A DNA stretch of 64,000 bases from Bordetella petrii. GTDB taxonomy: Bacteria; Pseudomonadota; Gammaproteobacteria; Burkholderiales; Burkholderiaceae_B. The notes under the pieces are model-generated. The model ran no database searches. It had not been told where the DNA came from and worked only from the letters and a program-made list of their open reading frames with translations. The stretch covers positions 218,741 through 282,740 of the forward strand of contig NZ_JAFMZZ010000004.1 of assembly GCF_017356245.1 (NCBI RefSeq), written 5' to 3'. The position numbers and the translations under genes were made by a program. This document shows positions 42,676 to 50,132 of the stretch, piece by piece (the first letter of the stretch is position 1; each line of letters opens with the position of its first letter).

Positions 42676-43638
42676 TCAGCTTTCAGCGCTGGCCTGGTCC
42701 AGCGTGGCCATGGCTGCATCATCCAGCGGCAGCTCGGCAGCACGGACAAGCGATTGCAGCTGCGCCAGGCTGGTGGCACTTGCAATCGGCGCGGCGATAC
42801 CCGGCTGGCGCATGATCCAGGCGATGGCCACTTCGCTGGATTGCGCGCCCACTTCCCGGGCTACGGTGTCCAGCGCGTCGAGAATGCTCAGGCCGCGATC
42901 GTTCATGTACGTGCTGGTCACCTTGGCGCCGCGCGCGCTCTTGCCGGCATCGGCTTCTGTGCGATATTTTCCTGTCAGGAAGCCGGCGGCCAGTGAATAG
43001 AAGTTGATAACGCCGACCTGTTGCTCGACGCACAGCGGCTGCAGCGCTTTCTCGAACACGTCCCGGTCGTACAGGTTGTAAAGCGGCTGCAGGCTCTCGT
43101 AGCGCGGCAGGCCGTGTTCCCGGCTGATCTGCAGGGCCTGGGCCAGCCGCGGCGCGCTGTAGTTGCTGGCGCCGATGGCGCGCACCTTGCCTTGCGTGAT
43201 GAGATCGCCAAAGGTACCCAGCACGTCTTCGAGCGGCACATCGGGATCGTCGTCGTGCGACTGATAAAGATCGATATGGTCGGTCTGCAAACGGCGCAGC
43301 GACGCATCGACAGCCTCGCGGATATACTCGGGGCGCAGGCCGACCTTGCCATCGCCCATTTCCTTGCCCACCTTGGTGGCCAATACAACCTGGTGGCGCC
43401 GGCCCGACTGGCGCAGCCATTTTCCAATCACGGTTTCGGATTCGCCGCCCTGATGGCCGGGAACCCAGCGCGAATACATGTCCGCGGTATCGACAAAATT
43501 CATGCCCGCATCCAGCCATGCATCAAGCAAAGAAAAGCTGGTGGCCTCGTCCACGGTCCAGCCAAAGACATTGCCGCCAAAGCACAGCGGCGAAACCTCG
43601 AGGGTCGAACGACCCAATGGGCGCAAAGTAAAAGCCAT
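42676..43638 (-). CDS. Aldo/keto reductase
   Basis: A 320-residue TIM-barrel AKR that reduces carbonyls with NADPH. The catalytic tetrad is visible as Asp in NFVDTADMY, Tyr in the same segment, Lys in VLATKVGKEMG and His in DLYQSHDDDP. The start at 43638 (MAFTLRPLGRSTLEVSPLCFGGN) matches the usual AKR N-terminus; the frame is open to 43671. GASNYSAPRLAQAL near residue 155 is typical of YajO/L-glyceraldehyde-reductase-type AKRs. Divergent from the nucleosidase gene. Substrate unknown. Confidence 0.9.
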   Translation of the reverse strand: MAFTLRPLGRSTLEVSPLCFGGNVFGWTVDEATSFSLLDAWLDAGMNFVDTADMYSRWVPGHQGGESETVIGKWLRQSGRRHQVVLATKVGKEMGDGKVGLRPEYIREAVDASLRRLQTDHIDLYQSHDDDPDVPLEDVLGTFGDLITQGKVRAIGASNYSAPRLAQALQISREHGLPRYESLQPLYNLYDRDVFEKALQPLCVEQQVGVINFYSLAAGFLTGKYRTEADAGKSARGAKVTSTYMNDRGLSILDALDTVAREVGAQSSEVAIAWIMRQPGIAAPIASATSLAQLQSLVRAAELPLDDAAMATLDQASAES

Positions 43639-43729
43639 GGCGGGTATGTCCACGAAAACAGATGACAGCAACGATTATGCTGCGCCGGCCGCGGCTGTCA
43701 AGAAAACGAAGCGGCCACAGGGGTGCCAC

Positions 43730-44575
43730 ATGATATTCACGGATAATGTTCCGAAGCAGCAAGCGCCGGCAGAACGGCTGGCCATCATGGCCGCAATGCC
43801 CAAAGAACTAGAGGGCCTCGTCCTGGCGATGGGCCCCTCGATAAGCGTACAAACTGTCGCCATGCGCGACTTCTACCTGGGAAACATCGCGGGCCGCCCC
43901 TGCGTGGTTGTTTTAAGCCGTATCGGCAAGGCTGCGGCAGCGGCGACAACCGCCATCCTGATAGAAACCTTCAAGGTAACGGAAATCGTCTTCGCCGGAC
44001 TAGCGGGCGGCATCCACCGCTCGGTCCAGATCGGCGATATCGTCGTGGCAAGCAGCCTGATCCAGCATGACCTGGACGCCCGTCCTTTGTTTGACCGGTA
44101 CGAAGTGCCGATGCTGGGTCTTGCACAGTTCGCACCCGACCCGGCGCTAAGCCGGGCGCTTGCCGGCCATGCCGAAGCGTACTTGAAAGAACTGTCCGCC
44201 CAGGGCGGCCCGGCCCCGTCGGCGCTGGCGGCGGGCGCCCGGCATCCCCGCGCGCACCTCGGCCTTGTCGCGACCGGCGATATTTTCGTAAGCGACCCGG
44301 CTTGCGGCGCCGAGATACAGGGACGCCTGCCCGAGGCGCTTTGCGTCGAGATGGAAGGCGCGGCCATGGCCCAGGTGTGCTACGAGTTTGGCGTTCCGTA
44401 TGCCGTGATGCGGGTGGTTTCCGATCATGCCAATCAGCATGCAAAGGATCACTTCGCGCACTTTCTGGAACAATGGGCCGGGCGCTACACCTGTGGCGTG
44501 TTGTTGAAATTCATGGCAAGCCGGGATCAATCCGGCGCAAGCCGAAGCATTCCGGAACCCGCCCAGCCAGCTTGA
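43730..44575 (+). CDS. MTA/SAH nucleosidase-like nucleoside phosphorylase
   Basis: A 281-residue protein of the PNP/UDP superfamily. FAGLAGGIHRSVQIGDIVVASSLIQHDLDARP near residue 95 and VEMEGAAMAQVCYEFGVPYAVMRVVSDHAN near 205 hold the catalytic glutamate and aspartate of 5'-methylthioadenosine/S-adenosylhomocysteine nucleosidases, which cleave adenine from MTA or SAH. It is longer than the 230-residue MtnN, with an insertion near 135-165 and a charged tail. Start chosen at 43730; the frame is open further upstream with another ATG at 43649, inside the divergent AKR interval. Adjacent, by chance or not, to the methionine-repair island. Confidence 0.8.
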   Translation: MIFTDNVPKQQAPAERLAIMAAMPKELEGLVLAMGPSISVQTVAMRDFYLGNIAGRPCVVVLSRIGKAAAAATTAILIETFKVTEIVFAGLAGGIHRSVQIGDIVVASSLIQHDLDARPLFDRYEVPMLGLAQFAPDPALSRALAGHAEAYLKELSAQGGPAPSALAAGARHPRAHLGLVATGDIFVSDPACGAEIQGRLPEALCVEMEGAAMAQVCYEFGVPYAVMRVVSDHANQHAKDHFAHFLEQWAGRYTCGVLLKFMASRDQSGASRSIPEPAQPA

Positions 44576-44602
44576 CGGCCGCGCGGCCTCACCCGGGCGC
44601 GG

Positions 44603-46069
44603 CTAGCGCCCTGCCGGCAGTACGAACCGGAACACCGCCCCCTGCCCGGGCTCGTCGAGCAGCCTGATTTCGCTGCGGTGCAATTGCAGGATGCGCTGCA
44701 CGATCACCAACCCCAGCCCCCCGCCGTCGCGCCGATGCTGACTGAGCGCCGACGCGCGCGTGAACAGGCCGGCGCGCAGCTCGGCCGGGATCCCCGGGCC
44801 GGTATCGCTGACGCGCACTTCCACTGCCTGGCCGGCGCTGCCCAGCCGCACCTGGATGCCGGTGCCCGGCGGGCTGTGGCGGATGGCGTTGTCCAGCAAG
44901 TTGGTCAGCACCCGCTCGATCATGGCCAGGTCGGCATGCACGGGCGGCAGCTCTCTGGGGAAATCGGTACTCAGGTGCTGGCGCCGGGCTTCGGCGGCCA
45001 GCTCGAACTTCTGGATGACGTCCTGCACCAGTTCCGGCAGTGAGAACGTGTCCAGCTCGGGCTGCACCAGCCCGGATTCGAGCCTGGCCAGCTCGAACAG
45101 CTCTTGCGCCAACCGGCCGACCTTGCGGCTTTGGCCCAGGGCGATGTCCAGGTAGCGGCGCCGCTCGTCGGGCCCCAGCGACTCGTCCTTGAAACGCAGG
45201 GTTTCCAGGTAGCCGTGCAGCGATGTCAAGGGCGTGCGCAAATCGTGCGAAATATTGGCGACCAGGTCGCGCCGCTGCTGGTCCTGCTGTGTCAGTTCAC
45301 GCCACTGGTCGGCGATGCGCTGCCCCATTTGCGCGAACGCGCGCCGCAGCACGGCGATTTCGTCGCCGCGCCCGTCGGTGTCGCCGGCCCGGTAGAGCGC
45401 GGCCGCGGCAGCGCCATCGGCGTCGAAGTTGCGCACCGCCTGTGTCAGCGCGCGCAACGGCCGCGTAATCAACGCAAACGCCACCAGCCCCGCCGCCAGC
45501 CCCAGCAGCGCCACCAGCGCGATCGACCACAGCGTGGCGCGCAAGACCGCGCTGGCCGACACCGTCGAGGCCAGCGCATCGTGGGCTTCGCCCTGCAGCA
45601 CCACATAGACGTAGCCGCGATCCTGTCCATCGATGCGGATCGGCGCCGCGCTGAACACTTTGCGCATGCCGGTCCCGCGCGGGTCGACGCCCAGGATGGG
45701 CAGGGCCTCGCCCGCCAGGAAGCGGCGCACCGGATCCAGGTCGACCCGGTCCAGCTTGACGTGGCCGGCCGGCGCCGCGTCGGCCTCGATGCGGCCGTCA
45801 TTGCTCAGCAGGTAGACCTCGACCGCCGGATTCACGGCCATCAGCTGGTCGAACAGGGTGCGCACCGACTCTGGCTTCCAGCCGTCGGCGTCCATCAGCG
45901 GACGGCTGCCGGCAATGTGCGCGGCCAGGCCGCTGGACAGGCGCTGTACGACTTCTTCTTGATAGCGTTCATTGGCGGCCATGTGCAGCCAGGCAGAAGC
46001 GCCGCAGCAAGCCAGCAGCAACAGCGCGAACACGGCCGAGAGGCGCTGGGTAAGGGTCAGGCGCTTCAT
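44603..46069 (-). CDS. Sensor histidine kinase of the two-component system beside the Met-repair genes
   Basis: A 488-residue membrane kinase. TM1 is near residues 9-28, a periplasmic sensor region covers about 29-185, TM2 is near 190-212, and a HAMP domain follows. The dimerisation H-box is VANISHDLRTPLTSLHGYLE near 275, and the ATPase boxes include LLDNAIRHSPPGTG, VSDTGPGIP and GGGLGLVIVQRI. The start at 46069 overlaps the response-regulator stop as ATGA. By location it should sense an envelope signal, likely oxidation or metal stress, for the divergent cytochrome-molybdoenzyme-Msr operon. That link is inference from position. Confidence 0.88.
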   Translation of the reverse strand: MKRLTLTQRLSAVFALLLLACCGASAWLHMAANERYQEEVVQRLSSGLAAHIAGSRPLMDADGWKPESVRTLFDQLMAVNPAVEVYLLSNDGRIEADAAPAGHVKLDRVDLDPVRRFLAGEALPILGVDPRGTGMRKVFSAAPIRIDGQDRGYVYVVLQGEAHDALASTVSASAVLRATLWSIALVALLGLAAGLVAFALITRPLRALTQAVRNFDADGAAAAALYRAGDTDGRGDEIAVLRRAFAQMGQRIADQWRELTQQDQQRRDLVANISHDLRTPLTSLHGYLETLRFKDESLGPDERRRYLDIALGQSRKVGRLAQELFELARLESGLVQPELDTFSLPELVQDVIQKFELAAEARRQHLSTDFPRELPPVHADLAMIERVLTNLLDNAIRHSPPGTGIQVRLGSAGQAVEVRVSDTGPGIPAELRAGLFTRASALSQHRRDGGGLGLVIVQRILQLHRSEIRLLDEPGQGAVFRFVLPAGR

Positions 46070-46782
46070 GTGGGCTCTCCGGAGGCCGGCGCGGCGAATT
46101 TGTAGCCGCGGCCCCATACGGTAAGAATCCGGCAGGGCTCGGACGGATCAGTCTCGATCTTGGTGCGCAGCCGGTTGATGTGGGTATTCACCGTGTGCTC
46201 GTAGCCTTCGTGCTGGTAGCCCCATACCTGGTTCAGCAAGTCCATGCGCGAGAACACCTTGCCGGGATGGCGGGCGAAGAAATACAGCAGGTCGAACTCG
46301 CGCGGCGTCAGTTCCAGCGGCCGGCCGTCGACCGTGGCGTCGCGCGCCACCGGGTCGATAGAAAGGCCCGAAATCTCCAGCCGCCCGGCATCCAGGCGGG
46401 CATTGCGCTCCAGCGCGTCGGTGCGGCGCAGCAGCGCCTTGATGCGGGCCACCAGTTCCAACATCGAAAACGGCTTGGCCAGGTAGTCGTCGGCGCCCAG
46501 TTCCAGCCCCAGAATGCGGTGCACCTCGCTGGAACGCGCGCTGGTAATGATGATGGGCGTGTAGCGCGCCATGGCGCGGGCGCGCTTGCAGATTTCCAGG
46601 CCGTCGATGCCGGGCAGCATCAGGTCCAGCACCAGCGCGTCCCAGCGCCCGGCTTCCAGCTGGCGCAGGCCGGCCTCGCCGTCGGCCGCGTGGGTCACCG
46701 CATAGCCCTCGTCGCGCAGATGCAAGTTCAGCAGGTCTGCGATGTGGACGTCGTCTTCAACTATCAGAATGCGCTTGGACAT
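46066..46782 (-). CDS. OmpR-family response regulator
   Basis: A 238-residue OmpR/PhoB-type regulator. The receiver domain has acidic pocket EDD near residue 9, the phospho-acceptor Asp53 in LVLDLMLPGIDG, Thr/Ser in ITSARSSE and Lys in LAKPFSMLELVARI. The C-terminal winged helix has LTPREFDLLYFFARHPGKVFSR and HINRLRTKI. It is encoded first, with the kinase overlapping its stop. Divergent from the cytochrome b gene across 135 bases with the AT-rich stretch TTTAATTTAA (46864-46873) that could hold its binding site. Confidence 0.92.
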   Translation of the reverse strand: MSKRILIVEDDVHIADLLNLHLRDEGYAVTHAADGEAGLRQLEAGRWDALVLDLMLPGIDGLEICKRARAMARYTPIIITSARSSEVHRILGLELGADDYLAKPFSMLELVARIKALLRRTDALERNARLDAGRLEISGLSIDPVARDATVDGRPLELTPREFDLLYFFARHPGKVFSRMDLLNQVWGYQHEGYEHTVNTHINRLRTKIETDPSEPCRILTVWGRGYKFAAPASGEPT

Positions 46783-46917
46783 GGCGGCAGCAAGAAATAC
46801 GGGCAGGGAATACGGGCCGGATACCCGCTATTGTCGCCAATTGCGGCGGGCCAGTTATCACATTTAATTTAAGTTTGCGTGAGGACTTCGCCATGCGGCG
46901 CGGGCAAGAATGCCCGC

Positions 46918-47550
46918 ATGGCTACTCCATTACACCCCTATCCGCAGGCCGGCGCCGCGCCCCGTGACCGGGCCATCCACCCCGCCTGGCTGCGCGCCGC
47001 CCACTGGCTGAACGCCCTGGCCGTGCTGGTCATGATCACCAGCGGATGGCGCATTTATAACGCCTCGCCGCTGTTCGATTTCAGCTTCCCGGCCGGCATC
47101 ACCCTGGGCGGCTGGCTGGGCGGAGCGCTGCAGTGGCATTTTGCCGGCATGTGGCTGCTGGCCGGCAACGGGCTGCTGTACCTGGCCCTGAACCTGGGCA
47201 CCGGCCGCCTGCGGCAGCGCTTTTTCCCGCTGTCGCCGCGCGCCATTGCCGCCGACCTGGGCGCCGCGCTGCGCGGCCGCCTGTCGCATGCCGATCCGCG
47301 CCATTACAACGCCGTGCAGCGCCTGGCCTACCTGTTCGCCATGCTCGATATCGCGGTGCTGGTGCTGTCCGGCCTGGTGCTGTGGAAATCGGTGCAGTTC
47401 GAAACACTGCGCGCGCTGATGGGCGGCTATGAGGCGGCCCGCTATGTGCATTTCGTCGCCATGGCGCTGCTGGCCGCCTTCGTAGTGGTGCATGTGCTGA
47501 TGGTGGCCCTGGTGCCGCGCACCCTGTCGGCCATGATCCGCGGCAAATAG
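46918..47550 (+). CDS. Cytochrome b561-type membrane haem protein
   Basis: A 210-residue di-haem cytochrome b of the prokaryotic b561/hydrogenase-cytochrome-b type. Four membrane segments lie near residues 28-45, 72-92, 137-157 and 175-198. Candidate haem ligands are His29 (RAAHWLNA), His74 (QWHFAGMW), His178 (RYVHFVAM) and His192 (VVVHVLM). Start chosen at the ATG 46918; a GTG at 46879 is in frame but adds an atypical leader. Twelve bases before the molybdoenzyme gene, so it very likely carries quinol electrons to that enzyme, as MsrQ does for MsrP in other bacteria, although this is not an MsrQ-type protein. Confidence 0.85.
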   Translation: MATPLHPYPQAGAAPRDRAIHPAWLRAAHWLNALAVLVMITSGWRIYNASPLFDFSFPAGITLGGWLGGALQWHFAGMWLLAGNGLLYLALNLGTGRLRQRFFPLSPRAIAADLGAALRGRLSHADPRHYNAVQRLAYLFAMLDIAVLVLSGLVLWKSVQFETLRALMGGYEAARYVHFVAMALLAAFVVVHVLMVALVPRTLSAMIRGK

Positions 47551-47562
47551 AAGGACACAGGA

Positions 47563-48354
47563 ATGATCCGGCATAAACGCCCCACCCTGCCCGGCCTGGA
47601 CGGCCCGGCCATTATGCAAGAGGCACGCAAGCTGCTTGCCCCCCGCATCGAACAGCCCGCGCGCCGCGCATTCCTGCGGCGCACGCTCAGCCTGGGCGGG
47701 CTGGCGCTACTGTCGGGCTGCAGCCTGAGCGATGACGAAAGCGTCGAACAGGCCCTGGCCGCCGTGTCCCGCTTCAACGACCGGGCGCAGGGATGGATCT
47801 TCGATCCCGGCCAACTGGCGCCCACCTATCCCGAATCGATGATCACCCGGCCGTTTCCCTTCAATGCCTACTACGGCATCGAGGATGTGCCGCAGGTGGA
47901 CGAAGCCGGCTACCGGCTGGAGCTGGCCGGCCTGGTGGCCGACAAGCGCCCCTGGCGCCTGGACCAGCTGCGCGCGATGGCGCAGGTGGACCAGGTTACG
48001 CGCCATATCTGCGTGGAAGGCTGGAGCGCCATCGGCAAATGGGGCGGCGTGCGCTTTTCGGACTTCCTGAAGCGCGTGGGCGCCGACCTGCAGGCCAAGT
48101 ATGTCGGCTTCAAGTGCGCCGACGACTACTACACCAGCATCGACATGCCCACCGCCCTGCACCCGCAGACCCTGCTGGCCCTGACCTACGACGGCCAGTC
48201 GCTGCCGCCCGAATACGGATTTCCCATGAAGCTGCGCATGCCGACCAAGCTTGGCTACAAGAACCCCAAGCACATCCAGGCCATCTACGTGACCAACACG
48301 TTTCCTGGCGGATATTGGGAAGACCAGGGCTACAACTGGTTCGGCGGCAGCTGA
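47563..48354 (+). CDS. Exported sulfite-oxidase-family molybdoenzyme (MsrP-like)
   Basis: A 263-residue molybdopterin protein. The twin-arginine region ARRAFLRRTLSLGGLALLSGC (residues 33-53) indicates Tat export and includes a lipobox-like LSGC at Cys53. The molybdenum-binding cysteine is Cys150 in RHICVEGWSAIGKWGG, close to the RxCVExWS pattern of MsrP/YedY. YYTSIDMPTALHP and KLRMPTKLGYKNPKHIQAI follow as in the family. Methionine sulfoxide reductase activity in the periplasm is suggested by the cytochrome upstream and the Msr genes downstream. Sulfite oxidase or another substrate remains possible. Shorter than MsrP (about 330 residues). Confidence 0.85.
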   Translation: MIRHKRPTLPGLDGPAIMQEARKLLAPRIEQPARRAFLRRTLSLGGLALLSGCSLSDDESVEQALAAVSRFNDRAQGWIFDPGQLAPTYPESMITRPFPFNAYYGIEDVPQVDEAGYRLELAGLVADKRPWRLDQLRAMAQVDQVTRHICVEGWSAIGKWGGVRFSDFLKRVGADLQAKYVGFKCADDYYTSIDMPTALHPQTLLALTYDGQSLPPEYGFPMKLRMPTKLGYKNPKHIQAIYVTNTFPGGYWEDQGYNWFGGS

Positions 48355-48403
48355 CGAATTGTTCAACCCCGCGGCTGCGCCGCAACAGACTGGAGCTTCC
48401 ACC

Positions 48404-48703
48404 ATGAAAAAAAGCGCGATCTACGCTGTCTCGATGTGCCTGGCTTTGGCTGCCGGCGGCGCCTATGCCGCCGACGGCATGAGCAAGGAGGGCATGGCCA
48501 AAGACGGCATGGCCAAGAGTTCGATGTCCAAGGACGGCATGTCCCGGCACGAGGGCATGTCCAAGGACGGCATGAAGAAAGACGGCATGTCGAAGAACTC
48601 GATGTCCAAGGACGGCATGAAGAAAGATGGCATGTCCAAGGGTTCGATGTCCAAGGACGGCATGAAAAAAGACGCCATGTCGCACGACGGCATGAAGAAG
48701 TAG
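48404..48703 (+). CDS. Secreted MXKDX pentapeptide-repeat Met-rich protein
   Basis: A 99-residue protein with signal peptide MKKSAIYAVSMCLALAAGGAYA. The mature part is almost entirely pentapeptides of the type DGM-S/K-K: Met at 26, 31, 36, 41, 46, 52, 57, 62, 67, 72, 77, 82, 87, 92 and 97, so 15 Met in 77 residues, spaced exactly five apart except for one six-residue step around SRHEG. It matches the known small family of MXKDX repeat proteins, whose role is unknown. Lying between a molybdoenzyme and two exported Msr genes, it is a candidate sacrificial methionine sink or metal binder. Next gene is 70 bases downstream behind a stable stem. Confidence 0.9.
   Translation: MKKSAIYAVSMCLALAAGGAYAADGMSKEGMAKDGMAKSSMSKDGMSRHEGMSKDGMKKDGMSKNSMSKDGMKKDGMSKGSMSKDGMKKDAMSHDGMKK
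48474..48700 (+). repeat. Tandem 15-base repeat array within the MXKDX gene
   Basis: Nearly every 15 bases the coding sequence repeats a unit close to GACGGCATGTCCAAG, encoding the pentapeptide units. Such an array can change length by slippage; gains or losses of whole units stay in frame. Confidence 0.8.
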
Positions 48704-48723
48704 CAATCCAGGACCGCGTGGCA

Positions 48724-48756
48724 GCGGCCCCCGCTCGTGCGGGCGCCGCGGGCCGC
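48724..48756 (+). other. Stable stem-loop in the MXKDX-msrB intergenic RNA
   Basis: Outer arms GCGGCCC (48724-48730) and GGGCCGC (48750-48756), with CCGC/GCGG inside, form a GC-rich stem ending 17 bases before the msrB ATG. There is no T-run, so it is more likely an mRNA-processing or stability element, or a weak Rho-independent pause, than a full terminator. Confidence 0.4.
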
Positions 48757-48773
48757 ATGCTATGGAGCAGATC

Positions 48774-49277
48774 ATGAAAACGACTCGCAGGCTTTTCCTG
48801 GCCGCCGGCGGCGGCGCCGCCCTGGCCGGGATGCTGGGCGTGCTGGCCAGCCCGCGCGGACAGGCCCGGGCCGCGGAAGAGGCCTTTTCCGTCATGCACA
48901 GCGATGCCGAATGGCGCGCCCTGCTGACGCCGGCGCAATACGCGGTACTGCGCCAGGCCGACACCGAACGGCCCTTTTCCAGCCCCCTGGACCACGAACA
49001 CCGTCATGGCACCTATGCCTGCGCGGGCTGTGGGCAGGCGTTATTCTCATCCAATACAAAATTCGACAGCGGCACCGGCTGGCCCAGTTTCTGGCAACCG
49101 CTGCCGCACGCGGTCGGCACCACGCGCGACCGCAGCTTCGGCATGGTGCGCACCGCAGTGCATTGCGGCCGCTGCGGCGGCCATCTGGGCCATGTCTTCG
49201 ACGATGGCCCCAAGCCCACCGGCCTGCGCTATTGCATGAATGGCGTGGCGCTGGCCTTCACGGCAGCGGCATCTTGA
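48774..49277 (+). CDS. msrB: Tat-exported peptide-methionine (R)-S-oxide reductase
   Basis: A 167-residue MsrB that reduces the R form of methionine sulfoxide in proteins. Twin-arginine signal MKTTRRLFLAAGGGAALAG (Arg5, Arg6) with cleavage near ARAAEE indicates export after folding. Zinc site: Cys83/Cys86 (CAGCG) and Cys131/Cys134 (CGRCG). Catalytic Cys154 is in RYCMNGVAL. GTGWPSFWQP and GHLGHVFDDGPKPTG are family signatures. The ATG at 48774 with GGAG is preferred to an in-frame ATG at 48762. Next to an exported MsrA and a Met-rich repeat protein, it should work in the envelope. Confidence 0.93.
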   Translation: MKTTRRLFLAAGGGAALAGMLGVLASPRGQARAAEEAFSVMHSDAEWRALLTPAQYAVLRQADTERPFSSPLDHEHRHGTYACAGCGQALFSSNTKFDSGTGWPSFWQPLPHAVGTTRDRSFGMVRTAVHCGRCGGHLGHVFDDGPKPTGLRYCMNGVALAFTAAAS

Positions 49278-49300
49278 CAGCCCCTTACAGGAACTTCGCC

Positions 49301-50044
49301 ATGAGCCCGACCTCTGCCACACAAGCCGAAAAAATCGGCTCCCCCGCCCGCCGCGCCTGCTTCAGGCTGGCCGGCGCGGCCCTGGCGGCCGGCGCCGCCT
49401 GGTTCGCTTTCCAGACGCCCGGCCGCGCCGCCGAAGCCGTATTTCATATTCCGCCGCCCCAGGTCGACTTGCCCGCCAGCGAAACCGGCACAGCCACCGC
49501 CGTGCTCGCCGGCGGATGCTTCTGGGGCGTGCAAGCGGTATTTCAGCACGTGAACGGCGTCACCCAGGCGCTGTCGGGCTATGCCGGCGGCAAGGCCGAT
49601 ACCGCCGACTACGACACCGTCAGCAGCGGCAGCACCGGCCACGCCGAGGCCGTGCAGATCACCTACGACCCCAGCCGCATTACCTATGGCCAGCTATTGC
49701 AGATCTACTTCTCGGTGGCCCACGACCCCACCCAGCACAACCGCCAGGGCCCGGATGTAGGCACCCAGTACCGGTCGGCCATTTTCCCGGCCGACGACGC
49801 CCAGCGCCGCGTCGCCGAGGCCTACATTGCCCAGCTGAACCATTCAGGAGCCTATGCGCGCCCGCTCGCGACCACGGTCGAAAAGGCGGGGGGCTTTTAT
49901 CCGGCAGAGGAATATCACCAGAATTACCTGGTCCGGCACCCCGACAGCCTGTACATCGTCATCAATGATCAGCCCAAGGTGGAGAACCTGGCCAAGGAAT
50001 ATCCTGGCCGGTACCGGCAGGCGCCGGTATTGGTGGGGGGGTGA
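49301..50044 (+). CDS. msrA: Exported peptide-methionine (S)-S-oxide reductase
   Basis: A 247-residue MsrA that reduces the S form of methionine sulfoxide. Catalytic Cys73 is in AGGCFWGVQAVF; GYAGGKADTADYDTVSSGSTGHAEAVQITYDP and YFSVAHDPTQHNRQGPDVGTQYRS are diagnostic. The first 45 residues contain SPARRACFRLAGAALAAGAAWFAF, a Tat-like signal, so the enzyme is predicted outside the cytoplasm. The frame is open upstream through msrB, but in another frame from it, so this is not a fusion; the ATG at 49301 has a GGAA-like site. Last gene of the methionine-repair operon and convergent with the flavoprotein gene. Confidence 0.92.
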   Translation: MSPTSATQAEKIGSPARRACFRLAGAALAAGAAWFAFQTPGRAAEAVFHIPPPQVDLPASETGTATAVLAGGCFWGVQAVFQHVNGVTQALSGYAGGKADTADYDTVSSGSTGHAEAVQITYDPSRITYGQLLQIYFSVAHDPTQHNRQGPDVGTQYRSAIFPADDAQRRVAEAYIAQLNHSGAYARPLATTVEKAGGFYPAEEYHQNYLVRHPDSLYIVINDQPKVENLAKEYPGRYRQAPVLVGG

Positions 50045-50132
50045 TTTTGCAGCAACCGGGAGAACCACGGCGGCCGGCAGCTCGACGGCGCCGCGGCGGT
50101 CGCGGGCCCGGCGGGCGTCGACCGGAGCTTGC

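Noticed and set aside
48474..48700. Regular short repeats that could suggest a CRISPR array or minisatellite
   Set aside because: The period is 15 bases with no spacers, and it encodes the MXKDX pentapeptides behind a signal peptide.
48737..50044. A 435-codon frame that might indicate an MsrB-MsrA fusion
   Set aside because: MsrB is encoded in a different frame. The part of this frame upstream of 49301 has no domain, and MsrA has its own signal peptide from 49301.
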